Assembly: GCA_030016635.1 (NCBI GenBank)
Contig: JASEJQ010000011.1
Location: 1 to 50,374 of the forward strand
Direction of reading: 5' to 3'
Length of the DNA: 50,374 nt
Origin: Thermoanaerobacteraceae bacterium
Lineage (GTDB): Bacteria > Bacillota > Thermoanaerobacteria > Thermoanaerobacterales > UBA4877
The translations under genes were made by a program, and so were the position numbers. This document shows positions 33,053 to 42,170 of this stretch, one piece after another (positions within the stretch are counted from its first letter, which is position 1; every line of letters starts with the position of its first letter). The notes under the pieces are model-generated. The model saw only the letters and a program-made list of their open reading frames with translations. It ran no database searches and was not told the DNA's origin.

Positions 33053-33068
33053 TGTGACATAAATCATG
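33053..33068. promoter_or_regulatory. Possible CRP/FNR-type operator
   Basis: TGTGACATAAATCATG is a dyad close to the TGTGA-N6-TCACA form, with the last two bases diverged. It is 58 bp before the ATG of the broken DUF438 gene and about 70 bp before the hutP-like gene. CRP/FNR-family NO or oxygen regulators often control such hemerythrin genes. It is only a motif match. Confidence 0.3.
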
Positions 33069-33126
33069 TTTTGTTTTGTTAGCCGGTGGTATGCTAATTA
33101 TAGAATTTCAAATGGAGGTAAATTAA

Positions 33127-34141
33127 ATGGATAATAAGATAGATAGCTTAGTCAAGGTTTTAAAAAACTTAACAGCGGAGATAACCCTCAAGAGGTCAGA
33201 AAAGAGGCCCGAAAAGTAACAGAGGGAATTACCCCTGCTGAACTTTCCGAAGCAGAACAAAAATTGATTTTAGTGTACAAAGTAGTATTCTACGAATGAT
33301 AGCAACATCCATGCACCTGATCGCACGTCTTGATCCTCTAATAATTCGTGGCTGCGTTCCGCCGGGTGCGCCTCCATTCGGCGTCCATGCCTTCCCGTCG
33401 GCTCATCTGGCGTCCTTGTCAGATGAGCCGGCTACACTTGCCACTTATCAAGAGTACCATAGACTCGCTTTAAGGTTGCATTTAATGTTGCATATCATTC
33501 TCAACATGGTTCTTACACCAGAACAAAAATTGGTTGAAGAAGGCATGAACCCTGAGGAACTTAGAGACCTCTGCTCCGTACACATGGAGATGCTGTCTGG
33601 AAAACTGGAGGGTTTCAAAGCGAGGCTGGAAGCAGGTTCTATGCTGCATACATTAGTCTCAGAGCATGATGAGATACTCAAGTTTTTAGACAGGCTGGAC
33701 TATATAAATAATGTTATACAGAATATAGACACATACCAGCCAGAGGCAATTGTATTTAAAGACCTAAAGCACGTTGCTACTCACTTAGTAGAGACTGAAA
33801 AACATCATCAGAGGGAAGAGGATGTACTATTCCCTGAGCTGGAAAAGAGGGGTATAAGCGGTCCGCCGAGGATAATGCGGATGGAGAATGACCAGCTAAG
33901 GCCACGTAAGAGAAGGTTAAAGGAGATATCGGAAAATGTGCAGAATATGAACTTTACTGATTTCAAGAATGAGCTTACAAAGTTTATAGTCTTCAACCTG
34001 AGAGACCATATATTCAAAGAGAATCATATACTATATCCCACTGCTTTTGAAGTCATTAATGACCCGGAGGTTTGGGAGAAGATGCTCGATGAGGCTGACC
34101 AGATTGGATATTGCTGCTTCACCCCGGGCAAACAACAGTAA
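33127..34141 (+). pseudogene. DUF438/hemerythrin-domain gene broken by a frameshift and a mobile element
   Basis: The gene starts at ATG 33127 (GGAGG eight bases upstream) with MDNKIDSLVKVLKNL. A one-base deletion near the A/T-run at 33158-33172 shifts the frame, and the DUF438 sequence continues as SGDNPQEVRKEARKVTEGIT...AEQKL up to 33266. The 252-bp element at 33267-33518 is inserted there. Coding resumes at 33521 with EQKLVEEGMNPEELRDLC, then a hemerythrin-like region (EHDEILKFLDRL, LVETEKHHQREEDVLFPELEKRGI). It ends YCCFTPGKQQ at 34141. An open frame from ATG 33296 inside the element joins the second part. The usual C-terminal PAS domain is absent. Confidence 0.85.
33267..33518 (-). mobile_element. 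Non-autonomous structured repeat element, copy 2 (252 bp)
   Basis: The reverse complement matches the copy at 22316-22569, with the same length within two bases. It is flanked by the exact 14-bp direct repeat CAGAACAAAAATTG (33253-33266 and 33519-33532). Removing 266 bp rejoins the DUF438 frame as AEQKLVEEG. It has a 10-bp hairpin GGCTCATCTG/CAGATGAGCC in the place where copy 1 has CATCCGGC/GCCGGATG, so base-pairing is kept while sequence changes. No transposase gene is in the window. Confidence 0.88.
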
Positions 34142-34151
34142 ATTTTAAAAT

Positions 34152-34182
34152 AACTCCTCCAATATGAGGAGTTATTTTTTTA
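34152..34182 (+). terminator. Terminator after the DUF438 gene
   Basis: AACTCCTC (34152-34159) pairs with GAGGAGTT (34166-34173) and is followed by ATTTTTTTA. It is a standard rho-independent terminator on the plus strand, and it also lies at the end of the convergent aminotransferase gene. Confidence 0.85.
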
Positions 34183-34203
34183 TTGAAGGAGGTGCCTGTT
34201 TCT

Positions 34204-35493
34204 CTACTCCATTTCTACCAATACCTCATTTAACGTCTCGATGACCTGGTCGATATCCTCTTTTTCTATAATAAGCGGTGGCTGGAAAGCCAGCACATTT
34301 CTGAACTCCCCAACCTTGCCCAGAAGTACGCCCCTATCCTTAAGCTTTTCAAGGATTATATCTATCTCCTTTACTGCAGGGCTCCTGTCCTCATGCACCA
34401 GTTCTGCACCCTGCATAAGGCCAAGGCCCCTTACATCTCCTATAATCCTGTGCTTATTTTTAAGCTCTATGAGCCTGCTTCTCAAATAGTCCCCAAGCCT
34501 GGCCGCCCTGCCGGGCAGGTCATTTCCTTCGATGTAGTCTAAGGTCGCCAGGGCTGCCACCATGGAGACGGGGTTGCCCCCCAGTGTGGATGAGCCTGGC
34601 CTGGTAAAGCATTCTGCAATTTCATCGGTAGTTATAAAGGCTCCTATGGGCATACCGTTGCCAAGGGCCTTGGCCACACTCATAATATCTGGAGACACCC
34701 CGAAATGTTCCATGCAGAACATTTCCCCAGTTCTTCCAAATCCTGTCTGGACTTCATCGGCTATAAGGAGTATTCCATACTTATCCAGTATTCTCTTTAC
34801 CTCTTTGAAATACTCAGGTGGTGGGGTGATTATCCCTCCATTCCCTTGAATGGGTTCTACAATAAAGGCAGCCACGTTCCTTGATGTGGATGTCTCTATG
34901 ACCCTCTCCACCTCTTTGGCACAGGCAATATCACAGTCAGGGTATTTGAGGTTTAGCGGACACCTGTAGCAGTAAGGGTTTGGCACAAAGCTTATTCCAC
35001 CTACCGGGTTCGGCTCTGTCCTCCAGAAAGAAAGACCCGTAAGGCTAATGGTAAGCTGCGTCCTGCCGTGAAGGCTATTTCTTAAGGCCAGCACCTCACT
35101 GTCATGGGTGTATACCTTAGCCAGAAGGATTGCCCCCTCGTTGGCTTCACTGCCGCTGTTTACAAAAAAACTCCTTTTTAGTTTACCAGGTGCAATCTCG
35201 GCCAGTCTCTCGGCAACGTCCACTACCGGTTGGGTCAGGTAGATGGACGACACGTGCTGTAGTGTCTTTACCTGCTCACATACCCTCTCTGTTATTGCAG
35301 GGTTGCAGTGTCCGCAGTTTATGGCGGACACCCCGGAATAAAAGTCAAGGTATTTATTGCCCTCACTGTCATAAAGAAACTGCATCTCACCTTTTACTAT
35401 CTGCATGGGCCTCTCATAGAAATGGTAAAGGCATGGTATCATATACCTCTGTTTCTTTTCAATAATCCTATCAGGTCCTATATAATTCGGCAC
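34204..35493 (-). CDS. Class III PLP-dependent aminotransferase
   Basis: A 429-aa class III (omega) aminotransferase. The PLP-phosphate loop FFVNSGSEANEGA, the cofactor Asp in LLIADEVQTGFGRTG and the Schiff-base Lys in SVAKALGNGMP are all present. A SLHGRTQ segment and a cysteine-rich insert (NPYCYRCPLNLKYPDCDIAC) resemble the alanine-glyoxylate/beta-alanine and aspartate-aminotransferase-family group. The substrate is not clear from sequence. It overlaps the U32 peptidase gene by 23 bp and follows it in the operon. Confidence 0.9.
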   Translation of the reverse strand: MPNYIGPDRIIEKKQRYMIPCLYHFYERPMQIVKGEMQFLYDSEGNKYLDFYSGVSAINCGHCNPAITERVCEQVKTLQHVSSIYLTQPVVDVAERLAEIAPGKLKRSFFVNSGSEANEGAILLAKVYTHDSEVLALRNSLHGRTQLTISLTGLSFWRTEPNPVGGISFVPNPYCYRCPLNLKYPDCDIACAKEVERVIETSTSRNVAAFIVEPIQGNGGIITPPPEYFKEVKRILDKYGILLIADEVQTGFGRTGEMFCMEHFGVSPDIMSVAKALGNGMPIGAFITTDEIAECFTRPGSSTLGGNPVSMVAALATLDYIEGNDLPGRAARLGDYLRSRLIELKNKHRIIGDVRGLGLMQGAELVHEDRSPAVKEIDIILEKLKDRGVLLGKVGEFRNVLAFQPPLIIEKEDIDQVIETLNEVLVEME

Positions 35494-37396
35494 TCATATT
35501 CCCCCTCTTTTTAATCTCATCAAACCTGAAAATGCCAAGGCCCTGGTTGAAACCTGCTGCTTCTCTTAACAGCTTGAAGTCATTCCAGTCAAACTCGCCA
35601 CCATTGCATATACTATCAATGCTTTTCCTGTACAAACCTACAACTGTTTCAACCTGGTCTGCATTATAGAGCCTGCCCTCCACCCTTATACTGGCAAGGG
35701 GAAGGCTTAAGACATCTTTAAGGTATGGCAGTAGGCAGAGCTCCGCCTCAAGAAAGATGTGGTTTCTGCAGTACTGGTCAACCCCCACCCTCCTAAGTCC
35801 TCCTGTCTCATCTTTAAGGTAGAACCCACCATCTCTGCACCCTTTGTCACATGAGTATGGGCTACCCAGCAGGCAGTTGTCGGATACCATCCCCTCTATG
35901 GGGCCCTGGACAATAAGTTCTAAAGGAATGATGGGTTTTATTTCTTTTAGTTCTGCAAAGGTCGCCTCTAAGGACAGGGTGGCCTGGCCAAACCCGAGCT
36001 CTTTTAAAAGTGAAATGGTTATGTCGTTCATGATATTAAAGGAATAGTCAGCACATACAGGCCAGTCAGCCTCTTCTCTTACCAACCTGTATGAACCCAG
36101 GTTTGACACGTAGACAACGTCTGGCGGGGTGTCCTTAAGATACCTTAAAAGCTCTCTGTATTCCAGAATTTCCCTATTCATGGTTATGCGTGGCATGGCC
36201 AGGCCTATCTCCACACCGTATCTATCACTATCCTCAATAAGTCCTTTTATATCCTGCTTTTTAAAAGGCCTGGCCGGATAAAACGCCTCCCCGCCTATGA
36301 TAATCCTTTCAGCTCCTGCCTCTATAGCTGCCATGGCTGAATCCACATCCCTAACCCTCACCGCAAGCTTGGGGATTGACATATCCTTTCCACACTCAAA
36401 CGGCGAAGCCTCGCCAACCTCTATATGGTGTTCCCTGGCAGACCTTGTAAATATTTTAGGCTCCCTCCTACCGGTCTCATCTACATAAGATGGCCCTGGA
36501 TTGCCAAAGGCAAAGGCCGTGCTAAATTCCCTCGCCCTCTTATCGTATAATCTTTTGTAGTCTTCCATATCAAGGGCCCATCCTGCAGGGTCCTTCATGT
36601 AGCTATCAATTGCTCTCCTGTATATACCAATGATCTCACCTATGTATTCGGCTCCCCTCATCCTTCCCTCCACTTTTAAAGAATCCACCTCGGCCTCAGC
36701 CAGCTGTGGTATATAAGGGAGCATACACATATCCTTTACCGCCAAAAGATACCCATCGCGTATAAGCCTATCGTCTTTATAAAGACCGTACACCCATCTG
36801 CATGGCTTCAAGCATAGACCCTTGTTGCTGCTCTTACCCAGGACTATACCTGATGTGAGACACTGGCCGCTCTCGGCATAGCACATGTCCCCATGAATGA
36901 AATATTCTGTCTCTATACCGACATCCTTTTTAATCTCCTTTAGCGTCTTTAAATCCATCTCCCTGCAGGCAACAAATCTTGTAACGCCAAGTTCTTTTAA
37001 GGTCATGGCGGTCTCCCTGTTGTGCACATTCATCATCACGCTGGCATGGACAGGGATCTTTATATTAATGTCTCGTAGGAGCTTTAATATGGAGAGGTCC
37101 TGTACTATCAAGGCATCCGGGTTAATAGTCTTTAAATATTCAAGGTATGCAGCAACATCCTCAATCTCACGCTGGTTATACAGGTTGTTTAACGTAACAT
37201 ATATCTTCACCCCATTACTGTGAGCGTAGGATACAGCCATCTCCAAATCCTCATCGTCAAAGTTCATGTCCTTTCTGTGCATCCTCATATTAAACCTTTT
37301 ACCACCCAGATAAACTGCGTCAGCCCCATTATCAATGACAGCTTTGAGGGCATCAAAATTTCCGGCCGGTGCCAGTAGTTCCAATATTTTCCTCAT
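35471..37396 (-). CDS. Peptidase U32 family protein
   Basis: A U32 protein of about 641 aa. ELLAPAGNFDALKAVIDNGADAVYLGGKRFN opens the domain, and the U32 signature EYFIHGDMCYAESGQCL is intact, with CLKPCRW and SLKVEGRMR after it. A second half with DUF3656-like sequence and the Cys cluster NCLLGSPYSCDKGC suggests an iron-sulfur site as in RlhA and UbiU/V relatives. The ATG at 37396 is used because the family starts MRKILELLAPAGN. It is likely to act in RNA or protein modification more than in bulk proteolysis. Confidence 0.9.
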   Translation of the reverse strand: MRKILELLAPAGNFDALKAVIDNGADAVYLGGKRFNMRMHRKDMNFDDEDLEMAVSYAHSNGVKIYVTLNNLYNQREIEDVAAYLEYLKTINPDALIVQDLSILKLLRDINIKIPVHASVMMNVHNRETAMTLKELGVTRFVACREMDLKTLKEIKKDVGIETEYFIHGDMCYAESGQCLTSGIVLGKSSNKGLCLKPCRWVYGLYKDDRLIRDGYLLAVKDMCMLPYIPQLAEAEVDSLKVEGRMRGAEYIGEIIGIYRRAIDSYMKDPAGWALDMEDYKRLYDKRAREFSTAFAFGNPGPSYVDETGRREPKIFTRSAREHHIEVGEASPFECGKDMSIPKLAVRVRDVDSAMAAIEAGAERIIIGGEAFYPARPFKKQDIKGLIEDSDRYGVEIGLAMPRITMNREILEYRELLRYLKDTPPDVVYVSNLGSYRLVREEADWPVCADYSFNIMNDITISLLKELGFGQATLSLEATFAELKEIKPIIPLELIVQGPIEGMVSDNCLLGSPYSCDKGCRDGGFYLKDETGGLRRVGVDQYCRNHIFLEAELCLLPYLKDVLSLPLASIRVEGRLYNADQVETVVGLYRKSIDSICNGGEFDWNDFKLLREAAGFNQGLGIFRFDEIKKRGNMSAELYRT

Positions 37397-37469
37397 TTTG
37401 ATCACCACACACAATTATAGTACAAGGTAGAATCAATTTCACCCATAAAGTCTAATATAGTTAAATGCA

Positions 37470-38564
37470 TCACATCAATCCTGTACTTAAATAAACAGAC
37501 TCTAAATCCCTTATCATATCAGCAGACCTAAACCCGTTCTTGGCCAGATTATATCCCTTTTCCGCCAGTTCCACGGATTTATCCCGATTATTTAAAAGGT
37601 ATCTCATGGCAGCATAAAGCTCCATATAGTCGCCAGGTTTCACCAGTATGCCTCCCATACCTTCGCCCAGTACCTCCGGTATGCCTCCAACCTTTGAAGC
37701 TATACAGGGCACCTTCGAGGCCATAGCTTCTAAAAGGGAAATCCCAAGCCCCTCTTTTAGAGATGGCAATACAAAAATATCGCAGCCTGATAATAATCTT
37801 CCGGCGTCTTCTCTGTATCCAGCAAAGATAAATCTTTCACTTAACCCAAGTTCCCTGACCATGCCCTCGAGATAACCCCTCATAAGCCCATCACCTATGA
37901 GTATGAAATAAACATCTTCCCTGTCTCTTTTTAGTAATGATGCCGCTCGGATAAAGTACTCTACCCCCTTTTCCGGTATCAGCCTGGCCACACAGGCAAC
38001 CAGTTTAAACCTTTCACCGATATTGAACTCTCTTTTTAACACAGGTTCCCTTGGCTCAAAAAGATCATCATCAATGCCGTTATAAATAACCTTCACTCTG
38101 GACCTGTCGATACCCATCCTACCCAGACTGTCCCTAAGTGCTTCTGATACCGCTATGTATGACCGGGTACGCCTTCCAAGGCGCTTTTCTACTTCCCTGA
38201 AGCCAAACGACCTGAGCCCCTTATCCGGCGGAAAGTTATGAATGGTTATGACCGACGGGACCCTGGAGAGCTGGGCCACAAGTCCAGCCACGAACCCATG
38301 GGCATGAACCAGTTGAATTTCATCCTTTTTAACTGTATTTCTTAACCATGATGCCGCTTTTAATATGTCGCCAGGAGAGGAATTATCAGACATATTAAGT
38401 GAAAAGTACTTAATACCCATTTCATTCAGGGCCCTTGCAGTAGTCTCATCAAATGAAGCGGCAATCTCCATGTCAAATTTTCTCCTATCCAAACCCTTAG
38501 CAATGGTCAGTATATGACTCTTTAATCCCCCTTCACTTCTCCTCACCAGATGAAGTATTTTCAT
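37470..38564 (-). CDS. Glycosyltransferase family 4 (GT-B fold)
   Basis: A 364-aa GT4 enzyme. The N-terminal acceptor domain begins MKILHLVRRSEGGLKSHILTIA, with a VHAHGFVAG loop. The nucleotide-sugar domain has ARLIPEKGVEYFIRAA and the E-x7-E motif EGLGISLLEAMASKVPCIASKVGG. It is soluble or peripheral. It overlaps the upstream membrane-phosphatase gene by 32 bp, so the two are probably made together and act on a cell-envelope glycan. Donor and acceptor are unknown. Confidence 0.92.
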   Translation of the reverse strand: MKILHLVRRSEGGLKSHILTIAKGLDRRKFDMEIAASFDETTARALNEMGIKYFSLNMSDNSSPGDILKAASWLRNTVKKDEIQLVHAHGFVAGLVAQLSRVPSVITIHNFPPDKGLRSFGFREVEKRLGRRTRSYIAVSEALRDSLGRMGIDRSRVKVIYNGIDDDLFEPREPVLKREFNIGERFKLVACVARLIPEKGVEYFIRAASLLKRDREDVYFILIGDGLMRGYLEGMVRELGLSERFIFAGYREDAGRLLSGCDIFVLPSLKEGLGISLLEAMASKVPCIASKVGGIPEVLGEGMGGILVKPGDYMELYAAMRYLLNNRDKSVELAEKGYNLAKNGFRSADMIRDLESVYLSTGLM

Positions 38565-40722
38565 AAGTGTATCTCTCCCCTATAAGCCTGTCTATAGTCA
38601 TAATAACTATAGGCGGCACTATAAATATTATCAGTGTGGCTGCAGCTACTATCCCGGAATCATTTGCCACAAGTACAAAAAATGTCCCTATGAGCCCGCT
38701 TATAAACCCTTTATATAGATATGGATATTCAGCAAACAATTTCTTTAACAGGTCTGTGGGTCTGTATGAAAGGGCGGCCAGGACAATAATGGATGCTAAG
38801 AGGACCCTGGTCCAGATGGTGTATCTTATAAGCCTCAGGTTGGTTGCTAGTTTCCTTATGGCCACCGTATTGAGTGCCCCAATCCCCTGTGTGGCAACAT
38901 TCCTTGCCAGCTCTCCTATATGGGTAGCTCCTATGGACATATCCACAATGAAGAGGCCAAGAACAACTGCAGCGGTAAGAATGCCGGCATATATGATATC
39001 CCGGAATGTGACCTTCTCTCTAGTTATGAGGATTGCAAAGGTGAAAAACGCCATCGCAGCTGCAATGGTGCCGCCAAGGTTTGTCCCATAGGATGGTGCA
39101 GCCACCAGAAATGTCAGCACCAGCATAATCCCTATATTAATGTATCTCAAAATTCCCATCTTATACCTGTCCATAATACCAGAAATGCCCAGCAGTGCCG
39201 CGCCTATCAGCACACCTACATATTCGTTTCCTATCCCATAATATCTGGCTCCCCCGATGGGGTCATAACCCAGTATAGAGGTCTTTATAAGGTTTGCTCC
39301 TGTAAAGAGGTCCAGGGCAATCGCAAATACAGTCAGAAGCCCCATAAACGTCACAATCTTGTAGCTGTCCTTAAAAAACAGGCTTATGATGTATACCATT
39401 ACCGCTGACAACCCTGTTATTGCAAGCAGGGTTATAGATAGTGTCCGTATGTCAAACAGGGGAAGTATAAGCAATATGAAAGGGACCAGCATGTCGCCCA
39501 TGAGTAGATATTTGATGATATATACATACCTTTTTAAAAGGTATATAAACAGCAGTGACACAAAGAGTATCACTATCTGGGCACCTACGTAATATCTCAC
39601 AACAGCAGGCCTTATCACATGGATAGCCGTTGTCCTCTGGTTCATTTCATAGAGGGACTCTAAGCTGCCGCTCCCCCCATCATAGAGCCTGTGGCCTGTC
39701 ATGCCCGCCGGTTTGTCTATGCCAAAATAATCCAGTACCGTCACGGCGATGTCAAGGTTGGCCACAATGCCCGACCTTTTTGTGGTGTCCGATATGAGGT
39801 AGCCCTTGTCAAGGCCTGGCCCTGCCATGATAATAGGCGTCAACATCTCCTGCTTCAACAGAGAGTCCTTGCCCGGATATGGAGATACAATCATGACCAT
39901 GTCCCTTGAAATATCAATCTCATTCAATATATTGCCTATAAATTCATCTATATCCGTTAAGACCTTCGACCTCAAAGCCATACCTCTTTCCTGGCTTGTA
40001 AAACTCATAAAGTCATCGGCGCGGGCCATGTCACCCAGTTCTATTATGGTAAGACCGCCCCTATTAAGTGAGTCTAAAAACCTCTGGTTGAGGTAGTCGT
40101 AGTCTGTCTTGATAAGAAAAGGATATGAATTATCCTTCTTATTCATCCTCCAGCTCACGTCGCCAAACGCCACAACACCATTTTCGTCCATCCCTATCAA
40201 CGGTGCATATCTCCGGGTGAGGTTTGGCCTGTCGCTGTTTCCCAGGACAGTGACTGGTATCCCTGCATCTTCTAAGGTCTCACCAAGAAGGCCAGGCCTT
40301 ATATCCTCATAACGGCCCTCATTGGCCTTCTTAACCTGTGCTATGCCCGGTACAATCACCTCTCCCGAGGGTTCCATGCCGGTATAGATCCTGTAGAGCT
40401 CTTCTGCCATGCCGTTTATATATTCCTCATCACGATTATACCCCTGGCTGGTCTCCACCCCTGCCGTTGCTTTCACTCCTGCCCCTATAGTCAAAAATGA
40501 GCCGGGTTCATTTTTAGTGGCTGCGGCGTTGGAATTCATAACAGCTATGGAACCCATATCCATTAAGTGTCTTATGTTTGGAAGGTCATTATCCCTGAGG
40601 TCATCAAGATTTAGTCCATTCATGACTATCAAGACAAAGTTTTTCGGCTCTTCTGCATAGGCAGGTATAATGCTGCTGAATACTATCAAAAGAGCAAGTA
40701 TATATATGTACAGTCGTTTCAT
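38533..40722 (-). CDS. Membrane protein with an alkaline-phosphatase-like domain
   Basis: A 729-aa protein with a signal peptide (MKRLYIYILALLIVFSSIIP, cleavage near AYA). An extracytoplasmic alkaline-phosphatase/sulfatase-fold domain (about 25-360) has FVLIVMNGLNLDDL, LPNIRHLMDMG, TVLGNSDRP and the late GMTGHRLY. About ten C-terminal membrane segments follow. The ATG at 40722 has GGAGG six bases before it and starts the signal peptide. The fold suggests a phospho- or glycero-phosphotransferase acting on envelope polymers. The catalytic Thr/Ser is not obvious, so activity is uncertain. Confidence 0.8.
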   Translation of the reverse strand: MKRLYIYILALLIVFSSIIPAYAEEPKNFVLIVMNGLNLDDLRDNDLPNIRHLMDMGSIAVMNSNAAATKNEPGSFLTIGAGVKATAGVETSQGYNRDEEYINGMAEELYRIYTGMEPSGEVIVPGIAQVKKANEGRYEDIRPGLLGETLEDAGIPVTVLGNSDRPNLTRRYAPLIGMDENGVVAFGDVSWRMNKKDNSYPFLIKTDYDYLNQRFLDSLNRGGLTIIELGDMARADDFMSFTSQERGMALRSKVLTDIDEFIGNILNEIDISRDMVMIVSPYPGKDSLLKQEMLTPIIMAGPGLDKGYLISDTTKRSGIVANLDIAVTVLDYFGIDKPAGMTGHRLYDGGSGSLESLYEMNQRTTAIHVIRPAVVRYYVGAQIVILFVSLLFIYLLKRYVYIIKYLLMGDMLVPFILLILPLFDIRTLSITLLAITGLSAVMVYIISLFFKDSYKIVTFMGLLTVFAIALDLFTGANLIKTSILGYDPIGGARYYGIGNEYVGVLIGAALLGISGIMDRYKMGILRYINIGIMLVLTFLVAAPSYGTNLGGTIAAAMAFFTFAILITREKVTFRDIIYAGILTAAVVLGLFIVDMSIGATHIGELARNVATQGIGALNTVAIRKLATNLRLIRYTIWTRVLLASIIVLAALSYRPTDLLKKLFAEYPYLYKGFISGLIGTFFVLVANDSGIVAAATLIIFIVPPIVIMTIDRLIGERYTYENTSSGEEK

Positions 40723-40762
40723 ATAATACCTCCATGATATAATTGACATCCCGTTAAGCCTT

Positions 40763-40768
40763 ATTATA
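40763..40768 (-). promoter_or_regulatory. -10 element before the membrane-phosphatase gene
   Basis: TATAAT on the minus strand lies about 40 bp before ATG 40722, with a poor TTTACG about 16 bp upstream. It is divergent from the M48 promoter. Confidence 0.4.
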
Positions 40769-40811
40769 CCACAGCAAGGCAGGTCGTAAAAATCTGTAAA
40801 TTTCTGTAATC

Positions 40812-40840
40812 TTGAAAAGATGCCGCAAAAGTAATATAAT
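40812..40840 (+). promoter_or_regulatory. Predicted promoter of the M48 peptidase gene
   Basis: TTGAAA (40812-40817) and a perfect TATAAT (40835-40840) with exactly 17 bp between form a strong sigma-A type promoter. The leader to the ATG is about 95 nt, with no clear structure. Confidence 0.7.
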
Positions 40841-40940
40841 CAAATCAAAAAGAGGCATATAGTCAACAGGATAAGTCTTTTAAGAAGTGCTGAAGATAGG
40901 TTTAAAATAATAAAGCGCAATATCTGAAAGGAAATGAGCG

Positions 40941-42170
40941 ATGACTTTTAATTTTCATTGGCTCTGGTATGTGATGATTGTAATTACTGTCGTTTTTCTT
41001 ACACTCTACCTCTGGTTTACAATATTCCCAGGCAGGCCATTAGAAGATACATACAGGTATTTCACAGAAAATGAGGTCGGCCTGGCCAGGGAATATGCTT
41101 TCACAGAAAGGATGGTATCGATATTAAGCCTTGCTGCAGAACTTTCTTTTCTAATCTGGTTTACTATGGGAAGGGCAGGTAAAAACCTCTCAAATTGGTG
41201 TGAGAGGAATACAGGCAGCTACATCCTAAGCATAGTTTTATTTTTCTTTATACTGTGGCTCGCCCTTCGCTTAATAAACCTGCCCTTCAGCCTCTATAAC
41301 GGCTATTTTCTCCAAAAGCAGTGGGGATTTTCCACTCAGACCCTCTTGTCATGGTGGATGGACTATATCAAGAGTGCGGCACTGGATCTTGTCATCTCAG
41401 GGATAGGTGTCATACTGCTGTTCTTTGCAGTAAACAGGTGGCCTGGTACATGGCATATCATAGCCTGGGTATTCATATCCCTGTGGCTTGTAGTGCAGAC
41501 CTTTCTCTGGCCAATACTGGTTGAGCCATTGTTTAACAAATTTGAACCGGCAAAAGACCCACAAATAATTGCAATGGTAAATGAACTGGCTGATAAGGCC
41601 GGCATCCCAATCGAGCAGGTCCTCGTAATGGATGCAAGCCGCAGGACAACCAGAGCCAATGCCTATTTCACCGGTGTTGGCAGGGTAAAAAGGATAGTCC
41701 TGTATGATACCCTGCTTAAGGATTATCCAAAAGATGAGGTGAGGGCTGTTATAGCCCATGAGATGGCCCACTGGAAAGAAGGGCATATCGTAAAGGGGCT
41801 TATCATGGGTTCTATAGGGACATTCATCGTATTACTCATTCTGTATATGATGATGAAAACTGATATCCCTTTTAAGGGTCATTATCCTCCCTACCTGTGG
41901 GCTTATATTACCCTCTTCTTTGTCCTTACATCATATATAGCAAACCCCATATATAACTATTCATCACGTAGGATGGAGGAAGAGGCGGACAGGGTATCAG
42001 TAATATTGACAGAAGACCCGGATTCTGTCATAAAGCTGCAGGTAGACCTTGCAAAAAGAAACATATCTGATATGTCTCCGCCATCGTTTATTGAATGGTT
42101 TTCGTATACCCACCCCAGTACAATGCACAGGATAGAAATGGTTGAGAAAATCAAGCTTCCTTCTGAATAA
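40941..42170 (+). CDS. M48 family (Ste24-type) membrane metallopeptidase
   Basis: A 409-aa zinc peptidase of the CAAX-protease-1/Ste24 type. It has several N-terminal membrane segments, then the zinc motif HEMAHWKEGH (His273, Glu274, His277), and the third ligand Glu in the SSRRMEEEADRVS segment after two further membrane segments. It is expected to cleave membrane or misfolded proteins at the cytoplasmic face. It is the only intact larger gene on the plus strand. Its 3' end overlaps the convergent mscS gene by 20 bp. Confidence 0.93.
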   Translation: MTFNFHWLWYVMIVITVVFLTLYLWFTIFPGRPLEDTYRYFTENEVGLAREYAFTERMVSILSLAAELSFLIWFTMGRAGKNLSNWCERNTGSYILSIVLFFFILWLALRLINLPFSLYNGYFLQKQWGFSTQTLLSWWMDYIKSAALDLVISGIGVILLFFAVNRWPGTWHIIAWVFISLWLVVQTFLWPILVEPLFNKFEPAKDPQIIAMVNELADKAGIPIEQVLVMDASRRTTRANAYFTGVGRVKRIVLYDTLLKDYPKDEVRAVIAHEMAHWKEGHIVKGLIMGSIGTFIVLLILYMMMKTDIPFKGHYPPYLWAYITLFFVLTSYIANPIYNYSSRRMEEEADRVSVILTEDPDSVIKLQVDLAKRNISDMSPPSFIEWFSYTHPSTMHRIEMVEKIKLPSE

